Notes: generated by a model not told the origin, from the letters alone. A stretch of DNA of 64,000 nucleotides from Rotaria socialis (GCA_905331475.1 CAJNYU010000114.1:372001-436000), one strand, 5' to 3'. Counted from the first letter of the stretch, positions 10,069 through 21,317 are shown. Numbers and translations: made by a program.

Positions 10069-10540
10069 CAGGGGGAGTCAAAAGTTTTGCACCAACAAAA
10101 AAATTGAATATCTCCATTAAAACTTTAATCAAAGGATCTGATTTTTTACCAGTGATAGAGGTATATATAAGCTTTATATCCATAAAGACATGTCTAGAAA
10201 GACCCTTGGTTAAGTATCGCTATTGATCTCAACAAGAAAAATTGTACTTTTTCACAGATAGAATAAAAAATAATTTACATAGTAAAGGATCTCTCTAGAC
10301 ATGTCTTTATGAATATAAAGCTTGAACAGGCCTATATTATTGATAAACAATCAGCTCGTTAGCTCGAGCCATAGTAGAGATATTCAATTTATTTCGACAA
10401 AGGGTTTCCCTGGAAATGTCTTTATGGGTATAAAGCTTATACATGCCTCGATCACTAATTAAAAGAAACCAGCTCCTTTCCTCAAGACGTAATAGAGATA
10501 TTCAATTTTCTTGTTGGTGGGTAACTTTTCAGCCACCCTA
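10069..10540. mobile_element. MITE with Tc1/mariner-like ends
   Basis: The ends are inverted over about 47 bp: CAGGGGGAGTCAAAAG on the left and the complement of AGGGTGGCTGAAAAG on the right, both followed by CACCAACAARAAAATTGAATATCTC. A TA precedes the left end. CAGGGTGGC-type termini with TA targets are characteristic of Tc1/mariner elements. Inside are three diverged copies of a unit containing CATGTCTTTATG and ATAAAGCTT. No transposase frame. Confidence 0.7.
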
Positions 10541-10545
10541 CACAA

Positions 10546-10806
10546 TACATCTCACTAATTTTTAAATAACTTTCCAACGAAAATACACATAGTGCTACGG
10601 TTTTTAAATCAAAATGGAACGCCTAAAAGCAACTTTTCACAAGTGGTGAAGTTTTTCTAAGTATCGCTAGAAAACTGGCTATTAAGATATGCCCGAAACT
10701 TAGTTCTATTTGCGAAAGTTTACTCGTAGGCGTTCTCTTTCGATTAAAAACCCACAGGACTGTATCTCTTGAACTGACGTAGTTATTCAAAAATTAGTGA
10801 GATGTA
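10546..10806. mobile_element. Second MITE, TACATCTCAC ends
   Basis: About 261 bp bounded by TACATCTCACTAATTTTT and its complement, AAAAATTAGTGAGATGTA. The arms extend inwards with interruptions, for example GGCGTTCT against AGAACGCC-like segments and the complementary GGTTTTTAAT pair. It abuts the Tc1-like MITE, and both sit inside the interrupted protease exon. Confidence 0.7.
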
Positions 10807-11100
10807 CTATACTCTGACGCCTTTAGTAGTATTTTTTAACAAAATCCTTCTCTGTTGAATTTCGAAAGAACCCAATTGCAAAATTCTGTTGCTGATTGTG
10901 TAAAACACACTTTCAACTGACTCATGCACAACAAAGTGACAAAGAAAATCGACTTTCGTAATTTTCTTTTTTGTAAATTCACCTTTCGCTGCACTTTAAA
11001 AGATAAAAAAGGGTTAAAAAAACCATTTAGATGGTTTTCGTCTTTCTGTTAACTAATGCAAATACCATAAGATATAAACACATTTTTTTTCATATATTAA

Positions 11101-12223
11101 CCCCCACCCCACCCGTAATAGAAGACCCCATTGGAAGTCATGATGTGGCAACCCTATAAGAAAACCTTCTATACTATTNCCCCCCCCCTCATTCCCCATA
11201 ATAGAATACTCGGGGTCTTCTATTGTGTTTTGTCAATAACAATTTTCAGAGGGGTCTTGTAATATGGTCTTCTGACGAAATCTTCGAAAATATTACAAAT
11301 TTGGATGGTTTTTCACCTTGATGTGTTTATTTCTAACAAAAAGTTCAAAAAATAGAGGTTTCAAACAATAGATCAAAGTCGAAACTACAAAATATTACTT
11401 CCAGAACCGTGTCAGATTAGTTTGCTTAATTCGATTGTCACTGCTAAGTTGCCTATTAATCTCTCCCGTCGCGACATCCACCTCTCGCTCAATTCGATTG
11501 TCGTCATCTTCACTTCCCGAGCCAATACGAAGATATCTACTAAGTTGAACCAACTCACACTCATCTGAATCATATGTCGCTACGATTTCCACCTTCGAAT
11601 CAGCTGAGCTACTAAAACCATTGCCAGCTTCGAATCGTGATAAAGAAGCAAGATGCTCGCGATGTTCGCATTCGTAGTTGAGCATGAAAAAGATGATATG
11701 TTGTGTTTGGACGAATATAGAGAATAGCTTTAACAAATACGTCCACGTTTTACCGTTTTTGTTCTTGTTTGGAAGAGAAATGATTCAGACACGTTTGTTG
11801 ATTCATATGAAGCAAGTGTGGGGACGAGATAAACAGAAAAAACGCTTGTACATTACACAACACTTGACCATTCCTTAAAAAGAACGGAATAGCCAAAGTA
11901 TTGAACCATAATAGTATAGAAGGTTTTCTTATAGGGTTGCCACATCCCCAAGTGAGCAAAAGACTGGTTAAATGACTAGTCTTTTTTCTAGTCAAGTCGA
12001 CCCGTCCCGTCTAGTCTTTGTCTCAAAAACTACTCGTCCACGACTAGTCCGAGTTTTTANCTCATTAAGCTGACTAGACAAGACGGGTATGCAAGACATT
12101 TCAGACTAGACTAGACGGATCCTGCGGACATTTCTGACTAGTCATGTCGGCAGTCTTCCTTCATTTTTTGCTTACTTGGGTCATGACTTCCAATGGGGTC
12201 TTCTATTACGGGTGGGGTGGGGG
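11101..12223. mobile_element. DNA element with about 75-bp TIRs, carrying a nested insertion
   Basis: The left end begins CCCCCACCCCACCCGTAATA and continues through GAAGACCCCATTGGAAGTCATGA and TGTGGCAACCCTATAAGAAA. The same sequence occurs inverted at the right end, 11912-12223, where it is cut by a 234-bp insert (11947-12180). Inside, a 113-codon minus-strand frame (11395-11736) is acidic, rich in Ser and ends TNLTRFWK. I do not recognise it, but it could be part of an element-encoded protein. An ambiguous base lies at 11179 beside a C-run. Confidence 0.65.
11947..12180. mobile_element. Nested element with GACTAGTC interior and CCCAAGT ends
   Basis: The 234-bp unit begins CCCAAGTGAGCAAAAGACT and ends TTTTTTGCTTACTTGGG. 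It interrupts the right TIR of the 11101-12223 element. The intact left TIR supplies the empty site, GCCACATCATGACTTCC in this orientation. TC appears on both sides of the insert but once in the empty site, a 2-bp target duplication. The interior is packed with GACTAGTC, CTAGTC and GACTAG words. An N lies at 12060. Confidence 0.8.
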
Positions 12224-12649
12224 TAGACAAGTAGCCTAATAAGTCCGAGAAGCCATGACACGTGAGGGCGTGGGTGTGGGAGAGCCTTGGTGTGGATGGA
12301 ATCATTACATCCATGTTCACCTCGACCCCCACATTCTCAATTCGGTTATTTTGGATCTGGATCTTCCTGATCTAGGAAGATCTTGAACAGTACCACGTTA
12401 AATGGTTTTTTTAACGAACGATACTAATCCACTTTTGATAACTTCATTTGGTTGATAATGGTTCCATAACTCTGAGGTAATTTTGTTTTCTGACCAAACA
12501 TGAATTTCTCGCAATGACAGTACATCCACTCTACAATCTAAATGTTGTCGGTGGCCTTTTACATTGATATCAAGCGTGACTGTTATTGAATTAAGCATTT
12601 ACCTTGTAATTTCAATACAAGCATTATCAACACTTTTCTCAGAATTGAT
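12224..12649. other. Non-coding stretch, nothing firm
   Basis: Contains a GTGGGTGTGGG run near 12270 and a 66-codon minus-strand frame (12398-12598) with even hydrophobic spacing but no motif I know. Confidence 0.3.
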
Positions 12650-12904
12650 TTGACTAAGTTTTTTTATATTTACCATAAGCCTGTGAAAATGCACGACGTG
12701 TGGCCTATCGAGAACTTGTGGAGTATCATTCGACACGAATTAAATAAATATGAATTTATTTCATTAGACGATGTGAAACAAAATATTATTGATATATGGG
12801 AAAATTTTAGTGAAGAAAAATGTATGAAAATGATCAACAGTATTCTAAACAGGCTAACGGCAATTGTTCGAAGACAAAGTCAGCGCATAACAAAATCTGA
12901 TTAG
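12650..12904 (+). pseudogene. Tc1-like transposase C-terminal fragment
   Basis: 84 codons contain DVWPIENLWSIIRHELN followed by a helical stretch ending IVRRQSQRITK. This is the third-acidic-residue region (PIENLW) and C-terminal tail of Tc1-type DDE/DDD transposases. The N-terminal DNA-binding part and the first two catalytic Asp are absent upstream, so this is a relic. Tc1 family members normally have about 340 residues. Confidence 0.75.
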
Positions 12905-15355
12905 TGATAGTTTTAAACAAACAAAATGTGGCTATCAATATATTTTTAAACGAAGCACAGTTGTATGATAAACTTATAAATAATTTTGATGGTTTTTTTT
13001 CCGAGAAACATTTTATATACATATCTTTTTTCAACAAACGCAAAATAAAAGAAGCTTACTCGAGATGAATAAAATGGTCATATGATTATCTGATATTTAA
13101 GCATTTCGAAAGATCTTATTATAGAAAGATAGTCCGTCTTCTCCTCTACAAAATCATATAGATTGATCAATTAATTTTATACAAGTTTTTCATTAAAAGA
13201 ATTCATCTACGAGGAGGGGTGAACACTTTTAGACCACCTTTTAGAGTAAAATAGAGCATATAGTTTTTCTTACTTGAAGTTTGTGGATCATTAGAGTAAT
13301 CGTTAGATGTATAATAAGTGATGAATTTTCTCTAATGCGAAGTGTGGTATAGCGTAATTAGCTCGCCAAGAGTTCTCCAGCGGATGAGATTTATTTTTCG
13401 AAAATATTCTCTCCTTGAAAGAATAGGAAATCTTCAATTGACTGAAAAGATTTTGACGAAAACGCTTAAGGAATGTTTGACAATTGCACAAACCTTCATC
13501 ACGGTAATGTTTCAAAGAAATGGAGCCAGATATAAGAAAAAAATTATTATGAACTGAAACAGAGGGAGTGACTATTTCATATCTTATGTTCCCTCGTCTG
13601 TTGTACATGCTATAGTCTGTACTAGGTTGTTTCACCTTTGGTTATTGTCATATTTTATGCATTGTACACAGCTTGATAATCAATATGTATATAGTATGAA
13701 GATGATCACAGATCTTCGATATCCATAAAAGGTCATCCTAGCACGATGATGGAGCAATTATGGATATTAGAATGATCATGCAGAGGGGAAGTGATAAGCA
13801 GTAGTGGTCAGAATCACAGCTGAAGGTCGACAGAGAAATTTCTGTTGAACTTTGTTTTCCCTCGACTGCCGGAAGGGTCCTACGAAATAAAATATTCGTG
13901 GCAGAGGCGACTCAGTGCATTTGATATCCTAAAAATTTGCCCGGGCAAGGTAGACTAGTATATCGTTGCTCTAAACTCTTCAGTTAAGGGCTAAACAAGT
14001 TGTAGCGACGAGCGTTACTTGTAGAAATATTCATTCTCTATTGGCGGCTAGTTTTTTCTGCTAAGTCTCTAGGCCATTATACAATTTCATGTGCCTCGAC
14101 AATTTTATCTGTGTATTCTCTTAATTTGTTTTTTTCTCTTAAACGGCGATCACAAGCAACACTAGAAAAGAGCAGATTTATTTGTATCCAAGAAATATAG
14201 GTAAATCTTTTCTCGTTAGATTCATCAGCTGAATTTTAGATTTGCATATGTACCATACGGTATTTTTTTTTCTTTTCTCAGATGAAGATTGATCAGTTTT
14301 ATTTTTTTCTTTTCTTTCTCTCGTTCTTCTAGTTACACCAGCATGCTTTCGTTTTTTTTTCTTCTTTTTTTGCTTATGTCATTGAATATGCATGGGCTGG
14401 CAAGTTATTAGTTGGTGAGGAGTAGGGGTGAGAAGTGTTGAAGGCCTGTGGCTCACATGTCTCTGTGTTGCGATGCTCATAAACATTTAGTTTCTCTCTT
14501 CTTTTTTTTCGGATTTTCTTTGTTGTCATCGTTGCCTCTTATAGTCGGTCAAGGTCATTATATTGAAGTGACCCTAGAAACTAGTCGAGTAAAATGATTT
14601 TTCATGAAAATCATTATTTATCCTACGTAAAAAAATAAATTCTGCAGGGAAGATACAAAGCTTTTTTTATCATTAGGCCGACAGATGTTTATAGGGTTTC
14701 TGTATCATGCATTATTGTCTGGATAATGCTGTTCCTCTTCTTATTATTTCTTTTCATCTTATATGTTATCCTTATATTTCTATCCTTACTGAGTTCATCA
14801 TATTGTATTTTGTTCCTATAATATGGTAATTATTTTCTGTTCTTGTTGTTGTTGTTTCCTTTCCTATTCTCTTGTTCGCTTTTATCGGCAAGTATCTAAG
14901 CGTATGCTTTGTATGTAAACCATACAATTCTTGATATGAAGAAATAGAATAAAGGGTAGTTACATCAGTGCTAACGCTTCTTTATATCCGATAATCATCA
15001 TAATGTTTTCATGTGAAAAGTGCGAATCGACTCTTATTTTACGAGACTGCAATCATCTTGAATAAACTTCTAATATTTAATAATAAATCTTGTATTTTAG
15101 TGTGTACCTATTAGTAGTAAATTAGACAGCAAAAATCATTCAACAAACCAGGTCATTATCATCAAGAACGAATCCAGTTAGCAAGCCATCATCTTTCCAT
15201 AATACAAGAAAGTAAGTCTAAGAAAGAATATCCTTCTTCAAAACTTTCTCTATTTTATTCTTGCAAAAGTCGAAATACTCTGGTAGATACGAAGAATAAT
15301 AAAATAAAAGAAACAAATTGCATCATACCATCGCATTAAACAAAGAGAAGAAAAA
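12905..15355. other. Long non-coding stretch upstream of the ZIP gene
   Basis: No domain is recognisable in any frame. T-rich runs with TTTCTTTTCTCAG and TTGTATTTTAG (15093-15100) followed by possible donors (GTAAGTC at 15211) suggest 5' untranslated exons of the ZIP gene just upstream of 15356. The rest shows nothing I can name. Confidence 0.35.
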
Positions 15356-16318
15356 ATGTTTGCAGCCGAAAATAGAGTTGCATTAGCATTTGGTTTGAAT
15401 ATTGCAGCAGGATTGTCAACATGTATTGGAGGAATGATCATTCTCAATAAAAAATTAGTATATCTTACTAATCCGCCCAGTTTGGGTATTTCTTTTGGAG
15501 TATCTGCTGGAGTGATGATTTTTATTGCATTGGGAGATATCTTTGGAGAAAGTGTCAATGCATTTCAGGAAGGTCTTGGTGGGAAAAGCGAACAAACCTG
15601 CGATAAAATGTGTAAAGGAAATAGCAAAATGTTTACAGCAATTTGTTTCATTAATGGAGCTGCAATAATTTTTTTAATTGATTTTATCATTCATAAAATT
15701 TCTCCTGAAATTGATCACGAACTGAATATAGACAAAATAAATACTTTTGGTCAAACATTTTCTGAAATTGATTCAAAATATGGATCAAATCTCGTACAAG
15801 TACAAACATCACATGGTAAAAAGGATGGCTTTGGAGATGTGACAACTAAACGAACATTAAATCGTATGGGTATATTGACTGCGTTAGCAATTGCGATTCA
15901 TAATCTTCCAGAAGGTGTCGCAACTTATACTGGAGCCGTGAATGATACAAAATTGGGTATAGCATTAGCCATTGCTATCGCATTACATAATATTCCTGAA
16001 GGTATTGCAGTTGCAACACCAATATATTTTGCCACTGGGTCTAAATTCAAAGCTCTTCGGTGGACATTTATATCTGCTCTTGCCGAACCTTTTGGAGGAA
16101 CCATTGGCTGGTTGATTACTAGTGATGGATTAAATGCAAATGTAAACGGAATCATGTTTGGGTTGGTTGCTGGCATGATGGTGACTATTTCTATCAAAGA
16201 ACTAATTCCTACAGCACATCGTTTTTGTCCATCAAGAGACAAAGTTACTTATTCCATACTATTTGGGATGTGTATTATAGAATTTAGTTTAATCCTACTT
16301 GATTATGCAGGTGTCTAA
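15356..16318 (+). CDS. ZIP-family metal transporter (ZupT/GufA type)
   Basis: The complete frame in one exon encodes 320 residues, from ATG to TAA. Eight hydrophobic segments are visible. The metal-binding motifs of the ZIP family sit in two consecutive helices: HNLPEG at residues 182-187 and HNIPEG at 211-216, followed by LAEPFGG at 242-248. A hydrophilic loop between helices 3 and 4 (about residues 115-170) has some His and Asp but is not strongly His-rich. This layout matches the ZupT/ZTP29/SLC39A11 branch, which moves zinc and other divalent cations into the cytosol. The bacterial family is about 260 residues, and the extra length lies in the loop. There are no introns within the coding region. 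Exact substrate and membrane are not deducible. Confidence 0.9.
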   Translation: MFAAENRVALAFGLNIAAGLSTCIGGMIILNKKLVYLTNPPSLGISFGVSAGVMIFIALGDIFGESVNAFQEGLGGKSEQTCDKMCKGNSKMFTAICFINGAAIIFLIDFIIHKISPEIDHELNIDKINTFGQTFSEIDSKYGSNLVQVQTSHGKKDGFGDVTTKRTLNRMGILTALAIAIHNLPEGVATYTGAVNDTKLGIALAIAIALHNIPEGIAVATPIYFATGSKFKALRWTFISALAEPFGGTIGWLITSDGLNANVNGIMFGLVAGMMVTISIKELIPTAHRFCPSRDKVTYSILFGMCIIEFSLILLDYAGV

Positions 16319-16393
16319 ATATATATGTATACTTTTGCATACTTCTTTCTAATCGATGAGATACGTGTTATGTGATCAGTAAAGATCATTTAC

Positions 16394-16416
16394 CTCTTGG
16401 TAAGTTGTAATAAGCA
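16394..16416 (-). ncRNA. Bdelloid spliced-leader exon (SL RNA gene or relic)
   Basis: On the minus strand the 23 nt here match the published bdelloid spliced leader as I remember it, at 22 positions; the core reads TTATTACAACTTACCAAGAG. The first base is T rather than G. Immediately after comes GTAAATGATC, a proper donor, which a spliced mRNA or retrocopy would not have. So this has SL RNA gene organisation rather than a processed copy. Downstream in the next 75 nt I see no canonical Sm site (AATTTTTG-like), so the copy may be non-functional. It lies 75 bp beyond the ZIP stop codon, in the opposite direction. Confidence 0.6.
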
Positions 16417-16603
16417 ATTCTCCTCGTGGAGATCCAGAGCACGACACCTCGCTTGTCTTTACACTTTCCATCAACGAAAGTCACCTGATTCATAGATTAG
16501 CAATGATTCACTACGATCCAATACTTCCCATGATTCAATAGAATTTTTAAAGACGGCAGTAACGTTGTTGACTTAATAAGGTCATCTTGAATAAAGTGAC
16601 ATA

Positions 16604-18666
16604 CACTGAAAATAAAAAAGGTCTCACACGAAACCTAAAAAGGTTCCGATTTTTGGAACGAAATCGAAACCCTTTTAGGTTTCGTAAAAGACAATAATTT
16701 TATCCCCTATAAAAAAAGGGTTTCGCTCTTCACGTTCCATAAAATAAGCTACGCAGTATCGGAGAAAGGTTTCGTTGAATAGTATACTCTATTACAAATG
16801 CACTTTACACCACTATTCAATACAAGACTCATGTATAAATCTCTGCTTTCGCATCTCTCTCAGCAACAAAAGCACGGCGATCTCAATCTGTTTAACGTAT
16901 CTGCTCACGGCTCTATCACTACTATTCCGATGGCATTCTATTAAGCTATACAGCACAACGTCCACTATCTTAGTACTTAGGCTCTCTTATCGAAACCGAA
17001 AAGACAAGAACTTTTTAGTTTCTTATTATGGGAGCCGACTACGCTATCCACCCTATCAAACCGAGAATAAGTCAATACAAATAATTTCTTTTGGAATAGC
17101 ACCCACGCCTACAAAGGATATTATTTTTTTGCCTGAGTCTTATGAAAAAAATGATTGATTATTTTGATAAGTTAATGAAAATAATACCACTGCTGTCAAG
17201 AACCTAAATAGTAAATATTTGAATATATTAATTATACTAGTACCTTCCGAATCAATTATTCATCAACCTAAATAGAGAATGAATTAATTGATTAATTCTA
17301 ATGGTAACTTATCAATAAAAGAATTCTTCCTAAACATACATAGAGAATAAATGAATTGATTAATTATAATCGTAACTTACGAATAATAGAATTCCTCCTA
17401 AAATCTAAATAGAAAATAAACACATGTATTAATTATAATTTTAACTTATACCCTTTATAGAATTATTGCTGAAACCTAAATAGAAAATAAACGAATTAGG
17501 TAATTCTAATAGTATATTACCAATGATAGAATGGTTCCAAGAATCTAGATACAGGATAAATAAATTGATTATTTTTAATAGTAACGTATTCAATAACTGA
17601 ATTCTTAACGAGCTAAAATAGAAGATAAACTAATTTACCATTTCTAATCAGTACTTACTAATAATATAATTCAAGACAAGCCTTAATAGAAACAAAAATA
17701 AATTTTTATTTCTCATCCTAAATTACTGATCATCGAATTCTGAAGGAACTAAAATAGTGGATGAACGAATTTATCGTTTATAATAATAACTTACCAATAG
17801 TGCAATTCTCCCAAGAATCTAAATAAAAGAAAAATGAATTTATTAATACTTATGGTATCTAACCGTTAATACGAAAAAGTATAGTTTAAGTGTGATATGA
17901 TGTACGTGCATATTATATAGTCAAATTTCAAAACTTGAATCAACACTAAATAAAGAAATGAATGATATGTGAAGAAAACAACAATAATATACGCACATAA
18001 AATAGTTGCTATAGATTCAGCAATTGTTTTTGTAACAATAATTGAAATACTGTAACTACTGAGTCGATGATCTAATCTAAATTCATTAGTTCAATGTAAA
18101 ACAAAACAATAATCTTAACAAAAAATATAGTATTGTGGTAATCATACTCCGATAAATGACAACCAATAAATATCTTGAACGTTTTTATCAAAACTTCTGG
18201 TATTTGATAAGAGAAAACAGTTAGCGATGAATGCAGCAAAAAGTTTTCCAGGACGAGTTCAGATGCCTGTCGATGAAATTTGATGAAAATCGATTGAATG
18301 GAATTGCGAATGAACCTGCTGTTTGTATCATTAGTCATGTAGTTGTTCTGTTATATGTGATGTCGAGAGAGACGCTTTGGTTTTTTACGATATACCATGA
18401 ATACATTCTCTTCGCAAGGTATTTCAACAAACCTGTTGGAATGCAAAACTCAAAAAGGTTTATGACGAAACCTATTGTAAATCACAAATTCGAAATAGTT
18501 CACAACGAAACGTTTTTAAATTTCGAAACCCTTAAAAGTATATTACAAAACCTTGCATTTTACTAAACCTTATACAGATTTCCTATAATTCCGCGGATAC
18601 CTAAATAGTATCGTACAGCTCCACGAAACCTCAAAGGTTTCGTTTGGTACCTTTTTCGTTTTCAGC
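16604..18666. mobile_element. About 2-kb element with AAGGTTTCG palindromes at both ends
   Basis: The left end CACTGAAAATAAAAAAGGT mirrors the right end, whose complement reads AGCTGAAAACGAAAAAGGTA. Inside each end (16618-16770 and 18410-18660) CGAAACC, AAGGTTTCG and CCTTTTAGGTTTCG recur in both orientations. The middle is AT-rich and includes a 69-bp tandem array. The 127-codon frame at 16775-17158 shows no known domain and is probably fortuitous. The two ends might instead be two separate small elements. Confidence 0.45.
17205..17890 (+). repeat. Degenerate tandem repeat, period about 69 bp, about nine units
   Basis: The landmark CTAAATAGARRATAAA recurs at about 17273, 17341, 17410, 17481, 17550, 17620, 17687, 17755 and 17824, spacings of 63-71 bp and mostly 67-71. 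Each unit also has TAATWGTAACTTAYCAATAA and GAATTCTTCC-like segments in the same order. Units are well diverged, so the array is old. Confidence 0.75.
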
Positions 18667-19085
18667 TTAGGAATGAATCGCAGAACTTGAATTTCAAGTC
18701 GAAGCCATGGAAGATAAAAGTAATCTACATTGCGCAGATTTTATTAAATATTTCGAAGAAGATTTAAGAAAAACAAAAACTAATGAAAAAACTAAAAGGA
18801 AAGGGTGGAAAAGTTAAATTTGATGATAGCATTGAAAATCATCTAATTGATTCAGATCAAGATTATGAGTGTAAGCGACTGCTCGCTTTCTTTTCGTTCC
18901 ATTCCTTCTTACATAGTTATGCATGTTTGTATCTTTTCGTGTTCTTTTGGGAGGAGGATAATAAGATATGCATATGTTACATGTCTGTTTGTTTATCTTA
19001 TTTTATCTTCCCATTTTTGTTCGCTCAAGGAATTGAAAAAAGAATAATTGTTAACTTGTTCCTTTTTTGGTAAATAAAAGTTCAC
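18667..19085 (+). other. Possible decayed coding fragment
   Basis: From an ATG at 18707 a charged frame runs about 37 codons to TAA. Another frame, shifted by one, continues from 18783 as KVKFDDSIENHLIDSDQDYE up to a possible donor GTAAGC (18871). The combination looks like a Lys/Asp-rich exon with a frameshift. It is cut off by the start of the duplicated block. I do not recognise it. Confidence 0.2.
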
Positions 19086-19812
19086 AAAAACGTTGAAAAA
19101 CGGCGCCGTTTTCCGTCAGCCCGGAAAACGAAGAGAATAGTATTAAAAGCGATGGCCGTTTTCTAGCAAAAAATGGCCCCTAAAACGAGCTGACGGATTA
19201 CGGTGAAATAGAGTGAAAATTAAGGTCGTTTTATTTCATTTTATAGCTATTTCAGGTCGTTTCCGATGGTGTTTCAGACGGCCAGAATGATCCTCCTGGG
19301 TAATGGAAATTAGTAGAATTTTTATTAAGGATTATATAAGGTGATTAATCTACATTCTGTTACTTTTAATATTTGTCGTTGAAATCAAAAATAATATTAA
19401 AAATCTTTAAGCAAACTCTATGGGCGAAATATTTTACAGCATCTAACGTAAATGTGAAAGATTTAAATAAAAGATATTAATAAAAAAAATTACCTTAACA
19501 ATAAATAAGCTTTTTTTAGTTGATAATTGATATTGTTTCCAAAAGACATTTTTGTTTCTATTAAGAAAAAGATTCATTAGATTATTTCTTGATTTAAATC
19601 ATAGAAAAGAAATAGGTTACCTTAGACAGTACAAAGAAGTTCACATAATGAAACAAATGAATATAGATAGGTTTATGATTCTTTCATTCTGCACAGCTGC
19701 AGATGAAACACAAGCGATCAATTAGTAGGCTACGTTAATATGTTATGTTGTTTTCTGTATGACATAATTGATTCATCTCGATGATGACTACTAATTGTAA
19801 CACTGTCACATT

Positions 19813-20078
19813 CCCAAGTCGAGGTTTACTGAGTTCATATACAATCGTAAACGGTCGTATACACTTCGTTTGTCCCCGTATACGATCGTATTTAACCGTA
19901 ATACATGGCTCAGTATTACGATCGTATATCACCGTGTTGTATACGGTAAAATACGGAGCAATACGGAGATCGTATGCGGGCTCAATATACAGGAATCGTA
20001 AACGATCGTTTTTTGTCTCCGTATATGGTCGTATTTCTCCCTATACGGTCGTTTACGATCGCGTCTGTTCGACCTGGG
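19813..20078. mobile_element. Element saturated with CGTATACG/GATCGTA palindromes, copy 2
   Basis: The 266-bp partner of 1488-1753, with the same CCCAAGTCGA start and TCGACCTGGG end and the same flanks. It arrived by the segmental duplication rather than by independent transposition, since neighbouring sequence is shared too. Confidence 0.65.
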
Positions 20079-20261
20079 TCATTGATCAATCCAAAGTGCA
20101 AATTGATAGCTAATATCAATTGTCTATTTCGATTCACTAAAAATGACTATAAATAGTTACACTTTTGAACGTAAAGTATCATTCCTCCTTTTCTTCTTCT
20201 TCTTCTTCTTCTTATATTATAATATTATGTATATATATATTTTATTTTTTAGCTATTTTAG

Positions 20262-20965
20262 CTTCTATTCATATTTACCATTATCAATATCACGAGTAAG
20301 TATTATAGTTTCAGTTTTTGAATTTTTTTTGCGTTGTGTCAGCTTTTTACCCCATTTTTTATTATTATTTTAATTTTATATGATGATAATAATTGTTTTT
20401 CTATTTTCATTTTAGTTAAAATTTTATTTTTCTATTCTATTTTAGTTATATAAAAGTATTCTTTTATATTTTTAATACGTCCTAGAAAGAAGGCCTTCCA
20501 TACATCGGCGTAAAACTGGCCAAGCGTATATTGGTGTCCATACCACGTACATGCCGCTATATAGATCTATCTGTTGTATGTTCTATACACGTTACTTCTC
20601 TGTCTGTACTTGAAGAGCCTCGACTCTCTATGGCACCACCAAGGTAGTTCTTGGTCGCGCAAGCAACTATTAGCTGGTAAGCAAAAAACACAAAAATTTT
20701 CATTCCAATCAATTCGTTTCTTATTTCGTTTTAGTTCATCTCGATTTCATCAACAGTAAAGTAAGTATAATTATTTTCACTTTTCTTCATTATCTTATTC
20801 CAAAAAATAAAATTAATTGCCATTTTTATGTTTTAGTTCCATTCAACAAACAATTCAAACAAAACGAAAATAGTTACAACTGTGTTTTTTTTATGTAGTT
20901 TTTTTAGTTTTTTGTAACTTCTGTTTTTTCTAATTGTTCAAATAAATATTTTTAAATAACTGAAG
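20262..20965 (+). other. Splice-like mini-exon chain (candidate non-coding transcript), copy 2
   Basis: Segments are bounded by TTTTAG on the left and GTAAGTA or GTAAGC on the right: 20262-20295, a segment ending at 20675, and 20735-20760. A last segment from 20837 reaches AATAAA at about 20939. No segment has coding potential. The pattern could be a spliced non-coding RNA with a poly(A) signal, but no expression evidence is available. 20966-21314 holds only AT-rich sequence leading to the NHL 3' end. Confidence 0.25.
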
Positions 20966-21317
20966 TTGTTTTTTTGATTTTACTAATAAATAATTTTGTT
21001 TTACCAATAAATAATTGTAAAAACAAGATAAATATTGTTTTTGATTATAATATTAAATATTTTCAAAAAAGCAATCTATCTTTCACTTTAATAATTAACA
21101 TTTTTAACGAAAAAAAACAAATTCTTTTATTTAATTCATTTCTTTTCATTTAACAAATAAATAAAAGGAGAAGAAAACAAACATATGACGTAATCTGATA
21201 TTTTAGTTTTTTTCTTTCATTTGAAGCGAAAGAGTAAAAGAAAATTTTCTTTTTTTTTTGTTCATTTATTTCAAAGTATAGAAAAAGAAACGAACAAAGA
21301 AAAAAAATTCACAAATC

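Larger units (their letters stand above)
9653..10993 (-). pseudogene. HEXXH zinc-metallopeptidase-like gene, coding exon split by two short transposons
   Basis: The downstream half (9653-10066) encodes about 138 residues. It contains LLHEFAHC, a perfect HEXXH zinc-protease motif, with another His about 10 residues on (NHSKVF), plus a Cys cluster (CKLNCLGC). Its 3' edge is a good donor, CTCAG|GTAAGA. The upstream half (about 10808-10993) is open in one frame after a possible TTTTAAAG acceptor. Two inverted-repeat elements (10069-10807) separate the halves. Each side of this interval ends in TA (10067-10068 and 10808-10809), and if one TA and the insert are left out, the two frames join without a shift. 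The layout is reminiscent of WLM/minigluzincin proteases, but the family is uncertain. In its present form the exon cannot be read through. Confidence 0.5.

Noticed and set aside
11101..12223. piggyBac-type element because of the CCC start and TTAA on the left
   Set aside because: The right flank is TAGA, not TTAA, and no transposase motif is present.
15250..15558. Minus-strand 102-codon frame
   Set aside because: Antisense to the ZIP gene start. The same holds for 15925-16242.
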